Shown: positions 22,625 through 31,391 of the stretch, one piece after another
Numbering within the stretch: position 1 is the stretch's first letter
Layout of the letters: each line of letters starts with the position of its first letter
Assembly (NCBI GenBank): GCA_964393535.1
Contig: CAYMUC010000008.1
Span: forward strand, 1-50,883
Length of the DNA stretch: 50,883 nucleotides
Origin: CAYMUC01 sp964393535
GTDB lineage: Bacteria > Actinomycetota > Acidimicrobiia > Acidimicrobiales > Ilumatobacteraceae
Direction of reading: 5' to 3'
The notes under the pieces: model-generated
Told to the model about the DNA's origin: nothing
What the model saw: only the letters and a program-made list of their open reading frames with translations
Database searches by the model: none
Program-made: the position numbers and the translations under genes

Positions 22625-25600
22625 ATGGCTGATCACCCGGTCCTCGAGGCGTTCTCCGCCCCGGTCCGCAGTTGGTTCGCCACGTCATTTCCCGAACCCA
22701 CGCCACCGCAGGTGCAAGGGTGGCCCGCCATCGTGCGTGGTGACCACACCCTCATCTGCGCTCCGACGGGTTCGGGAAAGACCCTCACTGCGTTCCTGGC
22801 CGCCATCGACCGCCTGGTCACGTCGCCCACCCCTCCCTCCACACATCGCACCCGGGTGTTGTACCTGTCGCCACTGCGCGCTCTTGCCTTCGATGTCGAC
22901 AAGAACCTTCGCGCGCCGTTGCTCGGAATCGAGTTGGCGGCACAGCGTTCCGGGGTGCAGATCAGTCGTCCTACGGTGGCCATGCGCACTGGCGACACTC
23001 CCGCCCGAGATCGTCAGGCATTGGTGCGCCGACCTCCCGATGTGCTCATCACCACGCCCGAGAGCCTCTATCTCATGCTCACCTCGCAGGCGCGTTCCAC
23101 CCTGGCAGGCGTCGAAACCGTCATCATCGACGAGATCCACGCGTTGGCGGCCACCAAGCGAGGGGCGCACCTTGCCGTGTCGTTGGAGCGCCTCGAGGCC
23201 CTGTGCGAGCGTCCGCCGCAGCGCATTGGTTTGTCGGCCACACAGCGCCCCCTGTCCGAGGTGGCGGCCTTTCTCGGAGGTGTCGACGATCGCCGCACAC
23301 CTCGCCCCGTCACGATCATCGACGCCGGTGTGCGCAAGACGCTCGAGGTGGACGTCGTCGTCCCCGTGGAGGACCTCGGGTCCTTGGGCCAGGAGGTCAC
23401 CGAACTCGCCAGTGGTCCCGCCACCGCTGCGCTCACGCCTCGGCGCAGCAGTATCTGGCCCAGTGTGTACCCGCAGATCCTGGCTCAGATCCTGGCCCAC
23501 CGATCCACGATCATCTTCTGCAACGCTCGCCGCCAGGCAGAGCGTCTGGCCGCCAAGTTGAACGAACTCGCCGAGACCGAGGGGATCGGTGTCGACCCGG
23601 ATACCGGGCACCGCCCAGACGACCTGGTGAAGGCCCACCACGGTTCGCTGGCCCGGGAACAGCGCGTGGTCATCGAAGACCAACTGAAGCGGGGGGAACT
23701 TCGCGCCATTGTGGCGACCAGCAGTCTCGAGTTGGGCATCGACATGGGTGCGGTCGATCTGGTCATCCAGGTTGAGTCGCCGGGTGCCGTGAGTCGTGGA
23801 CTGCAACGAATCGGTCGAGCAGGCCACTCGGTGGGCGAGCCCAGCCGAGGCACCATCTACCCGAAGCATCGTGGTGACCTCATCGAGGCGGCAGTCGTCA
23901 CCCGACGAATGCTCGACGGTGCCATCGAATCCACGCGGTACCTCCGCAATCCACTCGATGTGTTGGCGCAGCAGGTCGTCGCTCATGTAGCCATCACTGG
24001 TGAGTGCCGCTACGACGACGTGGCAGCCCTCATGCGGCGAGCAGCACCGTTCGCCGAGCTGTCCGACGACCTCCTCGCCAATGTGATGGACCTGCTGTCG
24101 GGCCGGTATCCCAGCGAGGAGTTCTCCGAGCTACGACCGCGACTGGTGTGGGACCGACTCGCCGGCACCCTTCGAGCGCGCGACAGCGCCCAGAGACTTG
24201 CGGTCACCAACGGCGGCACCATCCCCGACCGAGGCCTCTTCGGTGTGTTCCTGCCCGACGGTACGCGGGTTGGGGAACTCGACGAGGAGATGGTGTACGA
24301 AAGTCGACCGGGCGAGACGTTCCTCCTGGGGGCGTCCACGTGGCGTATCGAGGACATTTCGTTCGAGCGGGTCACTGTCACCCCGGCACCCGGCGAACCC
24401 GGGAAGATGCCGTTCTGGCACGGCGATCGCCCGGGGCGGCCACTCGAGTTGGGACGCGCGCTGGGCGAATTCGTCCGCTCCGTGAGAGAGCACGACCCCA
24501 GCGACGTGATGCCCTGGTTACGTCGGGAGTACGCCCTCGACGAGTTCGCTGCCGGCAACGTGGTGTCGTACCTCACCGAGCAGGCCGAGGCGACCGGTGC
24601 CGTGCCCGACGACCGGACGATCGTCATCGAACGCTTTCGTGACGAGATCGGCGATTGGCGCGTGTGTCTTCACTCACCGTTCGGGACGCCGGTCCATGCG
24701 CCCTGGGCCATGGCCATCGAGCATCGATTGGAGGACCGCTTCGGGGTGCCGGTGGAGACCATGTGGGGCGACGATGGCATCGTCATCCGTCTCCCGGAGG
24801 CGGCCGATGAACTGCCCCTCGATGCGGTGCTCGTCGACCCTGACGACATCGCTGATCTCGTGGTGTCGTCGTTGCCGCGCACCGCGCTGTTCTCGGCTCG
24901 GTTCCGGGAATGCGCAGCACGCGCACTGCTGCTGCCCAAACGCCGCCCCGACCGCCGCACTCCGTTGTGGCAGCAACGTCAGAAGGCGGCTGATCTGCTC
25001 GCCGTCGCGGCCAAGTATCCGAGTTTCCCCATCCTGCTCGAGACCAGTCGCGAATGTCTGCACGACGTGTTCGACGTGCCAGCCCTCACCGAGGTACTCA
25101 CCCGACTCCGTAGCCGCACGCTTCGACTGGTCACCGTCGACACCCCGCGTGCCAGTCCCATGGCGCAGAGCCTGCTGTTCTCGTGGATTGCCGCCTACAT
25201 GTACGAGGGTGATGCGCCACTTGCCGAGCGCCGCGCGGCAGCTCTGGCTCTCGACCGGGAGTTGCTCGCCGACCTGCTCGGTTCCGAGGAGTTGCGTGAG
25301 TTGCTCGATCCGGGCGTGCTCGCCGACGTGGAACTCGAACTGCAGTGTCTCACCGACGGACGACGGGCGCGCAACGCCGATGAACTGCACGATGTGCTGC
25401 GCAAGGTGGGCGATCTCACCCCTGAGGAGATCGACGTCCGTTGCGAGGGGGATCTGGCGGCGATGTGGTTGGCCGAATTGCTGGAGCATCGCCGAGTCAT
25501 CGAGGTGCGGGTGGCCCCGCCGTCGGGAGACCAACCACCTCTGGTGCGCTTCGCTGCAGCCGAGGATGCAGCCCGATACCGCGACGCGCTCGGCGTCGCT

Positions 25601-27160
25601 CTACCCCTCGGCCTCCCGCGTGAGTTCACCGATCCTGTGCCCCGCCCGCTCGAGGAGTTGGTGGGCCGATTCGCCCGGACACACGCACCGTTCACCGCTG
25701 ATGAGGTGGCACGGCGACTGGCGCTCCCCAGAGAACGCGTCATGGGCGCCCTTGCAGCACTCGAGGGTGAGGGCCGTCTCGTCCACGGTGAGTTCAGACC
25801 CGATGGAACGGGACGTGAGTGGTGCGACGTCGACGTCTTGCGGCAACTCCGGCGCCGCTCCCTTGCCGGTCTGCGGCGTGAGGTCGAGCCGGTCGATCAC
25901 GCTGCATTCGCACGATTTCTCCAGGCCTGGCATGGCATCGGCAGTGCCCGACGAGGTCTCGACGCACTCGTGGATGCCATCGGCCAACTCGCCGGAGCTC
26001 CTCTCGTCGCCTCCAGCCTCGATGCTGACCTCCTCGCCCTGCGGGTCCAGGGATACCGGCCTGCCGATCTCGACGAACTCTGCACCAGTGGCGAGGTGAT
26101 CTGGATCGGGGCCGGGGCCATTGGCTCGAACGATGGTCGTATACGACTCTGTTTCGCCGATCAGATCGCCTCTCTGTGGCCAGGATGGGATCAGCCGTCT
26201 CCGCCCGAGGGGGCCATGGTCGAGGCTCTCCGCCAAGTGCTCGCCGAGCGCGGTGCCAGCCTGTGGCCGCAACTCAGAAGTGCACTCCCATGGGCCAGCG
26301 ACAGTGAGGTGTTGAACGCCCTGTGGGACCTCGTGTGGGCGGGCGAGGTCACCAACGACGGTCTCGGCCCGCTCCGGGCCCTTCGTTCGGGTGGGCGGCG
26401 CCGGGCCCCGACCACCACCTCCCGCCGCACGCCGGGTCGCCTTCGACCCGCCCGCCTCGCTCGGCTGGGGCCACCCACTGGCGCAGGCCGTTGGTCGCTG
26501 GTGGCCCCACTGCTCACGCCTGCTCCCACCGCCACCGAGGCGAGTCTCGCATCGGCCGCCCAGGTGTTGGAACGCCACGGTGTCGTCACCCGTGAAGCCG
26601 TTGCGGCCGAGGGTATCCCCGGTGGCTTCAGCGCCGTCTATGGCGTGCTGAAGGTGATGGAGGAACGTGGTCAGGTCCGACGCGGGTACTTCGTCACGGG
26701 GTTGGGGGCGGCTCAGTTCAGCATGCCGGGGGCCGTGGACCGGCTTCGTGCCGAGCGAGACGCACCCGACCCATTCGACCCCTTGCTGGATCCCGAGCAA
26801 CGACCTGCCCCCGTGGTCTTGGCCGCCACGGATCCGGCTCAGCCCTATGGTGCGGCTCTGTCGTGGCCCGATTCGTCCGGACGCCCGTCGCGTTCGGCTG
26901 GTGCCTTGGTGGTCTTGCGGGGAGGTGTGCCGCTGGTGTGGTTCGATCCTCGTAGCCATCACCTCGTCACGTTTCCGGCGGCCTCGCTCGATGCAGGGTG
27001 GGCTTCGTCGCTTGCGGAACTCGTGCACTCGGGTCGGCTGCGGAGCCTCGAGGTTCGAAAGGTCGACGGCCAACCCATCGCCGAGGCGCCAGATGTCGGT
27101 GTGTTGTTGCGTCAGGCCGGCTTCGCCGAGGGCTATCGCGGCCCCGTCTTGCGATCCTGA
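22625..27160 (+). CDS. lhr: Lhr family ATP-dependent helicase, full length
   Basis: At 1511 residues this is a complete actinobacterial Lhr. Landmarks are Walker A APTGSGKT at 46-53, DEIH at 169-172, SATQRP (motif III), SLELGIDMGAVDLVIQVESPGAVSRGLQRIGRAGHS (motifs V and VI, near residues 380-405), a winged-helix/beta-barrel core up to about 870, and the long C-terminal domain found in Lhr but not in Lhr-Core proteins. Lhr is a 3'-5' single-stranded DNA translocase with RNA-DNA helicase activity that is DNA-damage inducible in mycobacteria. ATG 22625 precedes the family start. It overlaps the convergent TetR gene by 28 bases. Confidence 0.96.
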   Translation: MADHPVLEAFSAPVRSWFATSFPEPTPPQVQGWPAIVRGDHTLICAPTGSGKTLTAFLAAIDRLVTSPTPPSTHRTRVLYLSPLRALAFDVDKNLRAPLLGIELAAQRSGVQISRPTVAMRTGDTPARDRQALVRRPPDVLITTPESLYLMLTSQARSTLAGVETVIIDEIHALAATKRGAHLAVSLERLEALCERPPQRIGLSATQRPLSEVAAFLGGVDDRRTPRPVTIIDAGVRKTLEVDVVVPVEDLGSLGQEVTELASGPATAALTPRRSSIWPSVYPQILAQILAHRSTIIFCNARRQAERLAAKLNELAETEGIGVDPDTGHRPDDLVKAHHGSLAREQRVVIEDQLKRGELRAIVATSSLELGIDMGAVDLVIQVESPGAVSRGLQRIGRAGHSVGEPSRGTIYPKHRGDLIEAAVVTRRMLDGAIESTRYLRNPLDVLAQQVVAHVAITGECRYDDVAALMRRAAPFAELSDDLLANVMDLLSGRYPSEEFSELRPRLVWDRLAGTLRARDSAQRLAVTNGGTIPDRGLFGVFLPDGTRVGELDEEMVYESRPGETFLLGASTWRIEDISFERVTVTPAPGEPGKMPFWHGDRPGRPLELGRALGEFVRSVREHDPSDVMPWLRREYALDEFAAGNVVSYLTEQAEATGAVPDDRTIVIERFRDEIGDWRVCLHSPFGTPVHAPWAMAIEHRLEDRFGVPVETMWGDDGIVIRLPEAADELPLDAVLVDPDDIADLVVSSLPRTALFSARFRECAARALLLPKRRPDRRTPLWQQRQKAADLLAVAAKYPSFPILLETSRECLHDVFDVPALTEVLTRLRSRTLRLVTVDTPRASPMAQSLLFSWIAAYMYEGDAPLAERRAAALALDRELLADLLGSEELRELLDPGVLADVELELQCLTDGRRARNADELHDVLRKVGDLTPEEIDVRCEGDLAAMWLAELLEHRRVIEVRVAPPSGDQPPLVRFAAAEDAARYRDALGVALPLGLPREFTDPVPRPLEELVGRFARTHAPFTADEVARRLALPRERVMGALAALEGEGRLVHGEFRPDGTGREWCDVDVLRQLRRRSLAGLRREVEPVDHAAFARFLQAWHGIGSARRGLDALVDAIGQLAGAPLVASSLDADLLALRVQGYRPADLDELCTSGEVIWIGAGAIGSNDGRIRLCFADQIASLWPGWDQPSPPEGAMVEALRQVLAERGASLWPQLRSALPWASDSEVLNALWDLVWAGEVTNDGLGPLRALRSGGRRRAPTTTSRRTPGRLRPARLARLGPPTGAGRWSLVAPLLTPAPTATEASLASAAQVLERHGVVTREAVAAEGIPGGFSAVYGVLKVMEERGQVRRGYFVTGLGAAQFSMPGAVDRLRAERDAPDPFDPLLDPEQRPAPVVLAATDPAQPYGAALSWPDSSGRPSRSAGALVVLRGGVPLVWFDPRSHHLVTFPAASLDAGWASSLAELVHSGRLRSLEVRKVDGQPIAEAPDVGVLLRQAGFAEGYRGPVLRS

Positions 27161-27750
27161 GGGAGGGGACCTCGTCCCACATTGCGCAGGCCGGCCCACG
27201 CCAGGTCGCTCACTTGGCGCGCCACCACGTCGGGGTCGAAACGCTGGCCGCTCTCCACGAAGCGGCGACTCACGCCCTCGGCCAAGCCCACCAGTCCGTG
27301 CGCGACGGTCCTCTGATGTTCGGGGTTGATGTCGGCTGCGATCAACGGTGCGATCGCAGCAGCGGCCGCTGCGGTGAAGCGCCGCACTGCGTCGTTGAAC
27401 TCTTCGTCGCGGCGGGCGCCACTGCCGAACAGCAACCGGAAGGCGTCATGGTCGCGGGCCACCCAACGGAAATAAGCCCGAAACCCGCGTTCGGTCTGGC
27501 TGCGACCGTCGGTCACACCGAACGTCGCAGCAGTCACCTCACTGATCAAACGCTCACCCACCTCCTCCAACAACGCCAGGTAAAGACTGCGCTTGGAGTC
27601 GAAGTGCTGATACAGCACGGGCTTGGTCACGCCGGCAGCGTCGGCGACATCGTTCATCGACGTCCCGTGAAATCCCTGGTGGGCGAATACCTCCAGCGCC
27701 ACCTGGAGCAGTTGTTCTCGACGCTCGGGCGCTGGGAGCCGCACGGACAT
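27133..27750 (-). CDS. TetR-family transcriptional regulator
   Basis: The 205-residue protein has a typical helix-turn-helix near residues 26-50 (GTSMNDVADAAGVTKPVLYQHFDSKRSLYLALLEEV) and a TetR_C-type effector domain with FRAYFRWVARDHDAFRLLFGS. The latter phrase is common in actinobacterial regulators of fatty-acid or stress genes. No divergent partner is evident: the small membrane protein upstream is on the same strand 45 bases away and probably precedes it in one transcript. Confidence 0.88.
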   Translation of the reverse strand: MSVRLPAPERREQLLQVALEVFAHQGFHGTSMNDVADAAGVTKPVLYQHFDSKRSLYLALLEEVGERLISEVTAATFGVTDGRSQTERGFRAYFRWVARDHDAFRLLFGSGARRDEEFNDAVRRFTAAAAAAIAPLIAADINPEHQRTVAHGLVGLAEGVSRRFVESGQRFDPDVVARQVSDLAWAGLRNVGRGPLPQDRKTGPR

Positions 27751-27795
27751 GGTGCGGAGGGTAGCGACTCGAACAGGACCACAGGTGGGTGCGGT

Positions 27796-28056
27796 TCACA
27801 GACCGCGTTCGCGGTCTTCCCGTTCGGCGGCCTTCACGGCGTATCCCAGCACGATCGAGGGTGCCAACAGCACACAACCCGCGAACAGGGTCACGGTCAC
27901 CACGGTCACCATGGCGGGGGTGAAGCCCAACGCGAACGCCATCACGAACACCGCCATGGACACGGCGAACATGAGGTAACCGATGCGATTGGCCAACAGC
28001 GTCCAACGCTGCACCATGCGGCGCCTCTCCCGAACCGGATCCGATGGTTCCACCAT
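27796..28056 (-). CDS. Small two-helix membrane protein, unknown function
   Basis: The 86 residues contain two hydrophobic segments, one near 25-47 (IGYLMFAVSMAVFVMAFALGF) and one near 49-72 (MVTVVTVTLFAGCVLLAPSIVLGYAVKAA), with basic ends (VRERRRMVQRW; EREDRERGL) facing the cytoplasm. The pattern is common in actinobacterial hypothetical membrane proteins. It probably shares a transcript with the TetR gene downstream. It is divergent from the crotonase gene, with 56 bases between the start codons. Confidence 0.75.
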   Translation of the reverse strand: MVEPSDPVRERRRMVQRWTLLANRIGYLMFAVSMAVFVMAFALGFTPAMVTVVTVTLFAGCVLLAPSIVLGYAVKAAEREDRERGL

Positions 28057-28112
28057 GACACCACCTTCGTCGTTGGGCGCCCCTCGACGCCAACCGGACT
28101 ACGTTGCTCTCC

Positions 28113-28844
28113 ATGAGTGTGCACAGCAGTTGGGACGACGACCTGCTCGTGATCACCCTGGACCGCCCTCATCGGCGCAATGCCGTCGACCACGACACGC
28201 TGGTCACCCTTCGATCACTCCAGGTCGAGGCCGCTCAGCGACAGGTCAGGGTAGCGGTGATCACCGGTACCCCACCGGCCTTCTGCGCCGGTGCCGATCT
28301 GAACGGCGTCGAGAACGACGTGTTCGCCGCTGCTCTCTCGGCGGCACTGCACGGCTTTACCGAACTCGACGCCGTCACCATCGCTGCCATCGACGGTCCG
28401 GCCTTGGGTGCCGGAACGCAGTTGGCGGTGGCCTGTGATCTTCGTGTGGCCACACCCGGATCGGTGTTCGGTATCCCGGCCGCCAAGCTCGGACTTGCGG
28501 TCGACGCCTGGACGGTGAGCCGCCTTGGAAGCGAGTTCGGATGGTCCACGGCTCGGGCCATGCTGCTTGCGGCCTCGACCCGGACGGCCGACCAGTTACA
28601 CCACGCAGGCGGCGTCCACCGGTTGGGTGACCTCGATGCGGCCCTGGAGTGGGGTCGCGAGATCGCCAGCCTGGCGCCTCTCACGATACGAGCGCACAAG
28701 CGTGCACTCGAGCACGCCTTGGCAACACCGGACCCCGACCCCTCAGCCGAGCGTGCCCGCCATGCCGCGTGGGCCAGCGATGACGCCGATGAGGGCCGAC
28801 GGGCGTTCCTCGACAAGCGCCCCGCGCACTTTCGAGGTCACTGA
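28113..28844 (+). CDS. Crotonase-fold (enoyl-CoA hydratase/isomerase) protein, catalytic Glu residues absent
   Basis: The 243-residue protein has the crotonase CoA-binding features: HRRNAVDHDTL, the oxyanion motif FCAGADLNGV and the second oxyanion loop DGPALGAGTQLAVACDLRVAT. Aligned by eye to rat crotonase, the first catalytic glutamate (in PE of QPEILLG) is Ala in IPAAKLG and the second (in MEMVLTG) is Ala in RAMLLAAS. It is therefore unlikely to hydrate enoyl-CoA and may be an isomerase-like, hydrolase-like or non-catalytic paralogue. ATG 28113 was chosen over the TTG at 28104. It converges with the sortase gene, 19 bases apart. Confidence 0.82.
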   Translation: MSVHSSWDDDLLVITLDRPHRRNAVDHDTLVTLRSLQVEAAQRQVRVAVITGTPPAFCAGADLNGVENDVFAAALSAALHGFTELDAVTIAAIDGPALGAGTQLAVACDLRVATPGSVFGIPAAKLGLAVDAWTVSRLGSEFGWSTARAMLLAASTRTADQLHHAGGVHRLGDLDAALEWGREIASLAPLTIRAHKRALEHALATPDPDPSAERARHAAWASDDADEGRRAFLDKRPAHFRGH

Positions 28845-28863
28845 GCTCTGCCAGTGCTCGGCG

Positions 28864-29955
28864 TCACAGCCCGGGCGGGAGCAGTCGATTGACGTTCTGG
28901 AAGAAGAAGTACAACACCACGAAGAACGGGAGCAGTCCCGCGACGGCCCCGAGGCGCTGGTTCCCCAGCCGACGCCCGAACCAGGTGGCGGCGATGGCGA
29001 TCGCGCTCAACAGCGTTCCCCACCCGGCGACGTGCCACCACGCGGCGTCGTCGGCGAACCATCCTTCGGCGAACGGATCCACTTCCTCCACGGGGTCGAC
29101 CACGATGGTGTCGGGGTCCTCGGGAGTCATGTCTGGAAGCGTGGCGGCCGGAGTCATCGAATCTGGATCGATGGGAACGGTCGTGCTCGGGGTCGGCCGC
29201 ACTGGCTCGGGGCTTCCCGACTCGTCGAGTTCTGCCCGCACGATCAGGCGTTGCTTCACGCTGTAACGCGGATGGCAGGTGACCAGGGTCAGCGTGGCCC
29301 GGTCGGCATCCACTGTGTCCACCACGTACACCGCTGAAGGGTCCACCACTTCGGCCCCGGTGACCCGGTAGCGGAACTGGCCGGCCAAGGTCGTCAGCAC
29401 CAACTCATCGCCCTCTTCCAGTCGGTCGAGGTCTCCGAAGGGTGCCCCGTAGCTGGTGCGATGCCCGGCGATGGCTGCGTTGCCGAGTTGGCCAGGCAAT
29501 GGTGTGCCGGGGAAGTGCCCGGGACCCATCTTCAACTCACGTGACGTCACGCCCATCACCACGATCTGGTCTACATCCAGTTCGGGAATCTCCATGCGGG
29601 CAACGGGCTCACCGGTAGCGGGGATCGCCATCGGCTCGGCTGGCTCCGGACCCGGCTCAGGCTCTGGGGCCGGCTCAGGTGGTGCGACGGTGGTGTCGGG
29701 GGTCGAGGTCGGCGTCGTCGTGGTGGCCGGTGCCGTCGTGGTGGTGGTCGTGGTAGCGGCGAGGAGGGCTTCGAACTCGGATGTCAGGCTGTTCTGTCGT
29801 TGGGCCTGCTCGATGCCGGTGCCCCACAACTGGTAGCCCACGAAGGCCAGCAGCAAAAGGCCGGTCGCCACGAGGACACGACCCACCACACCGAGCACGT
29901 GCTCCCAGAGGCGGACCGGTCTCGCTTGCCCGCTCACGGGGGTGGGGTCTGACAC
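28864..29955 (-). CDS. Sortase (class E-like) with extra C-terminal membrane helices
   Basis: The 363-residue protein is anchored by an N-terminal helix (about 22-42), followed by a TTTT/PEP-rich linker (68-108). The sortase core then has GHRTSYGAPF (His165), TLTLVTCHPR (Cys227) and VKQRLIVRAEL (Arg236), the catalytic triad. The C-terminal 115 residues extend through a Pro/Thr/Asp-rich region to two more predicted membrane helices (about 307-325 and 336-353). A membrane-spanning tail after the core is unusual for sortases. No LAXTG or LPXTG substrate was recognised in the window. GTG 29955 begins directly before the anchor. It is divergent from ccmA, 74 bases away. Confidence 0.87.
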   Translation of the reverse strand: MSDPTPVSGQARPVRLWEHVLGVVGRVLVATGLLLLAFVGYQLWGTGIEQAQRQNSLTSEFEALLAATTTTTTTAPATTTTPTSTPDTTVAPPEPAPEPEPGPEPAEPMAIPATGEPVARMEIPELDVDQIVVMGVTSRELKMGPGHFPGTPLPGQLGNAAIAGHRTSYGAPFGDLDRLEEGDELVLTTLAGQFRYRVTGAEVVDPSAVYVVDTVDADRATLTLVTCHPRYSVKQRLIVRAELDESGSPEPVRPTPSTTVPIDPDSMTPAATLPDMTPEDPDTIVVDPVEEVDPFAEGWFADDAAWWHVAGWGTLLSAIAIAATWFGRRLGNQRLGAVAGLLPFFVVLYFFFQNVNRLLPPGL

Positions 29956-30029
29956 GGAGACGCAGGCTAGCGGTGGTGGTTCGACCACCATTGGTCGCCC
30001 CGTGACAGGGCCGGTAGCCTCCGAATCCG

Positions 30030-30674
30030 ATGGAGACGGCTGTCGACGTACGCGACGCCGTGGCCGTATTGGGTTCGTTCCCAGCACTGGCAGGCGCGGA
30101 TCTGACCGTGCGACGCGGCGAGATCGTTCTGTTGAAGGGCCCCAATGGTGCTGGCAAGACCACCCTGCTGCGCGTGTGCGCCGGCCTGGTTCCTCTGGTG
30201 CGGGGCTCTGCGCGTGTCCTGGGACTCGATGTGTCGGTCGATCGCGACGCCGTCCGGGCCCGTGTGGGGCTGTTGGGTCACGCCAACGGGCTGTACGGCG
30301 AGTTGACCGTGGCCGAGAACGTGCGGTTCTGGGCAACCACGGCAGGTGCGTCCACCAGCGAGGTGGATGCGGTGTTGGAGCGCCTCGGGTTGGCAGGACG
30401 ATTGTCACAGGTCACCGTGGCGAAGTTGTCCGCCGGACAACGGCGCCGCACGGCATTGGCCTGCCTGGTCGCTCGCAGGGCCGAGGTGTGGCTCCTCGAC
30501 GAACCGCACGCCGGACTGGACGCCGCTGGTCGGGATCATCTCGACGACACACTGGTGTCGGCGGCCGATGCAGGGGCCACCATCGTGTTGGCGTCACACG
30601 AGTTGGACCGAGCGACCCGACTGGCCACGAGGGTGGTCGAAGTGGTCGCCGGAACCGTGAAGGTCGTCACGTGA
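30030..30674 (+). CDS. ccmA: Cytochrome c biogenesis ATPase CcmA
   Basis: This is the 214-residue ATP-binding subunit of the CcmABCD haem-handling complex. Walker A is GPNGAGKT at 37-44. The signature region is VAKLSAGQRRRTALA and Walker B is WLLDEPHAGLD, followed by SHELDRATRLA. The length equals that of typical CcmA. In System I, ATP hydrolysis by CcmAB releases holo-CcmE from the CcmCD complex. It is the first gene of nine in the same direction and starts with ATG 30030. Confidence 0.93.
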   Translation: METAVDVRDAVAVLGSFPALAGADLTVRRGEIVLLKGPNGAGKTTLLRVCAGLVPLVRGSARVLGLDVSVDRDAVRARVGLLGHANGLYGELTVAENVRFWATTAGASTSEVDAVLERLGLAGRLSQVTVAKLSAGQRRRTALACLVARRAEVWLLDEPHAGLDAAGRDHLDDTLVSAADAGATIVLASHELDRATRLATRVVEVVAGTVKVVT

Positions 30675-30684
30675 GGGGGCGCCG

Positions 30685-31383
30685 GTGACGACGTCACGTG
30701 TCTCACTGTGGCGACTGGCGCGCATCGTGGCCGCCAAGGACCTGCGCATCGAGTGGCGAAGCCGTGTCGTCACCAATCAGGTGGTGCCCTTCGCCAGTCT
30801 GGTGCTGGTCATGTTCGCGTTCGCCCTCGATGTCGAATCGGTGTTGCAGCGAGTGGCACCAGGTCTGGTGTGGCTGGCGATCATGTTCAGCCAGTTCTTC
30901 CTGGTGCAACGGTCCTTCGCCGTGGAGACCTCCGACGGGGCACTGGACGCGCTGCGCGTGGCGGGTGTGGATCCGGCCGGGATCTTCCTCGGCAAGGCGA
31001 TGGCGCTGATGCTGCAGTTGCAGGTTCTGGTGGCACTGCTGCTGTTCGGAGCGGCGCTGCTCTATCGGGCCGAGGTGAGGGCCGAGGGCTTGGTGCTCCT
31101 GGTCATCACCTCGGTGGCCGCTACCGCCGGCCTGGCCAGCGTCGGCACGCTCTACGGCGGTCTGGCGGCGGGAGCGAAGGGCCGCGAGACGCTGCTGCCG
31201 TTGTTGTTGCTGCCCGTGGTGGCTCCGGTCCTCATCGCAGCCGCTCGCGCAACCGAGGCCGCACTGGGTACCGCCGGAATCGCCATGGCAGATGGCTGGC
31301 CTTGGGTAGGCGTGCTGGCCACCTTCGCCGTAGCGTTCGGTGTCGTCGGCACGGTCGCTTTCGGGCCGTTGATCGAGGAGTAG
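30685..31383 (+). CDS. ccmB: Haem exporter permease subunit CcmB
   Basis: The 232-residue membrane protein has six hydrophobic segments and the CcmB pattern: AKDLRIEWRSR at the N-terminus, FSQFFLVQRSFAVETSDGALDALRVAGVDPAGIFLGKAM, and LLPLLLLPVVAPVLIAAARATEAAL. It is the membrane partner of CcmA. GTG 30685 has GAGGGGG (30673-30679) 5 bases upstream, and that site partly overlaps the ccmA stop. Confidence 0.92.
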   Translation: MTTSRVSLWRLARIVAAKDLRIEWRSRVVTNQVVPFASLVLVMFAFALDVESVLQRVAPGLVWLAIMFSQFFLVQRSFAVETSDGALDALRVAGVDPAGIFLGKAMALMLQLQVLVALLLFGAALLYRAEVRAEGLVLLVITSVAATAGLASVGTLYGGLAAGAKGRETLLPLLLLPVVAPVLIAAARATEAALGTAGIAMADGWPWVGVLATFAVAFGVVGTVAFGPLIEE

Positions 31384-31391
31384 ACCCCCAG

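Noticed and set aside
28864..28900. LPPGL at the sortase C-terminus as a sorting signal
   Set aside because: It does not match LPXTG or LAXTG, and the preceding hydrophobic helices are part of the sortase itself.
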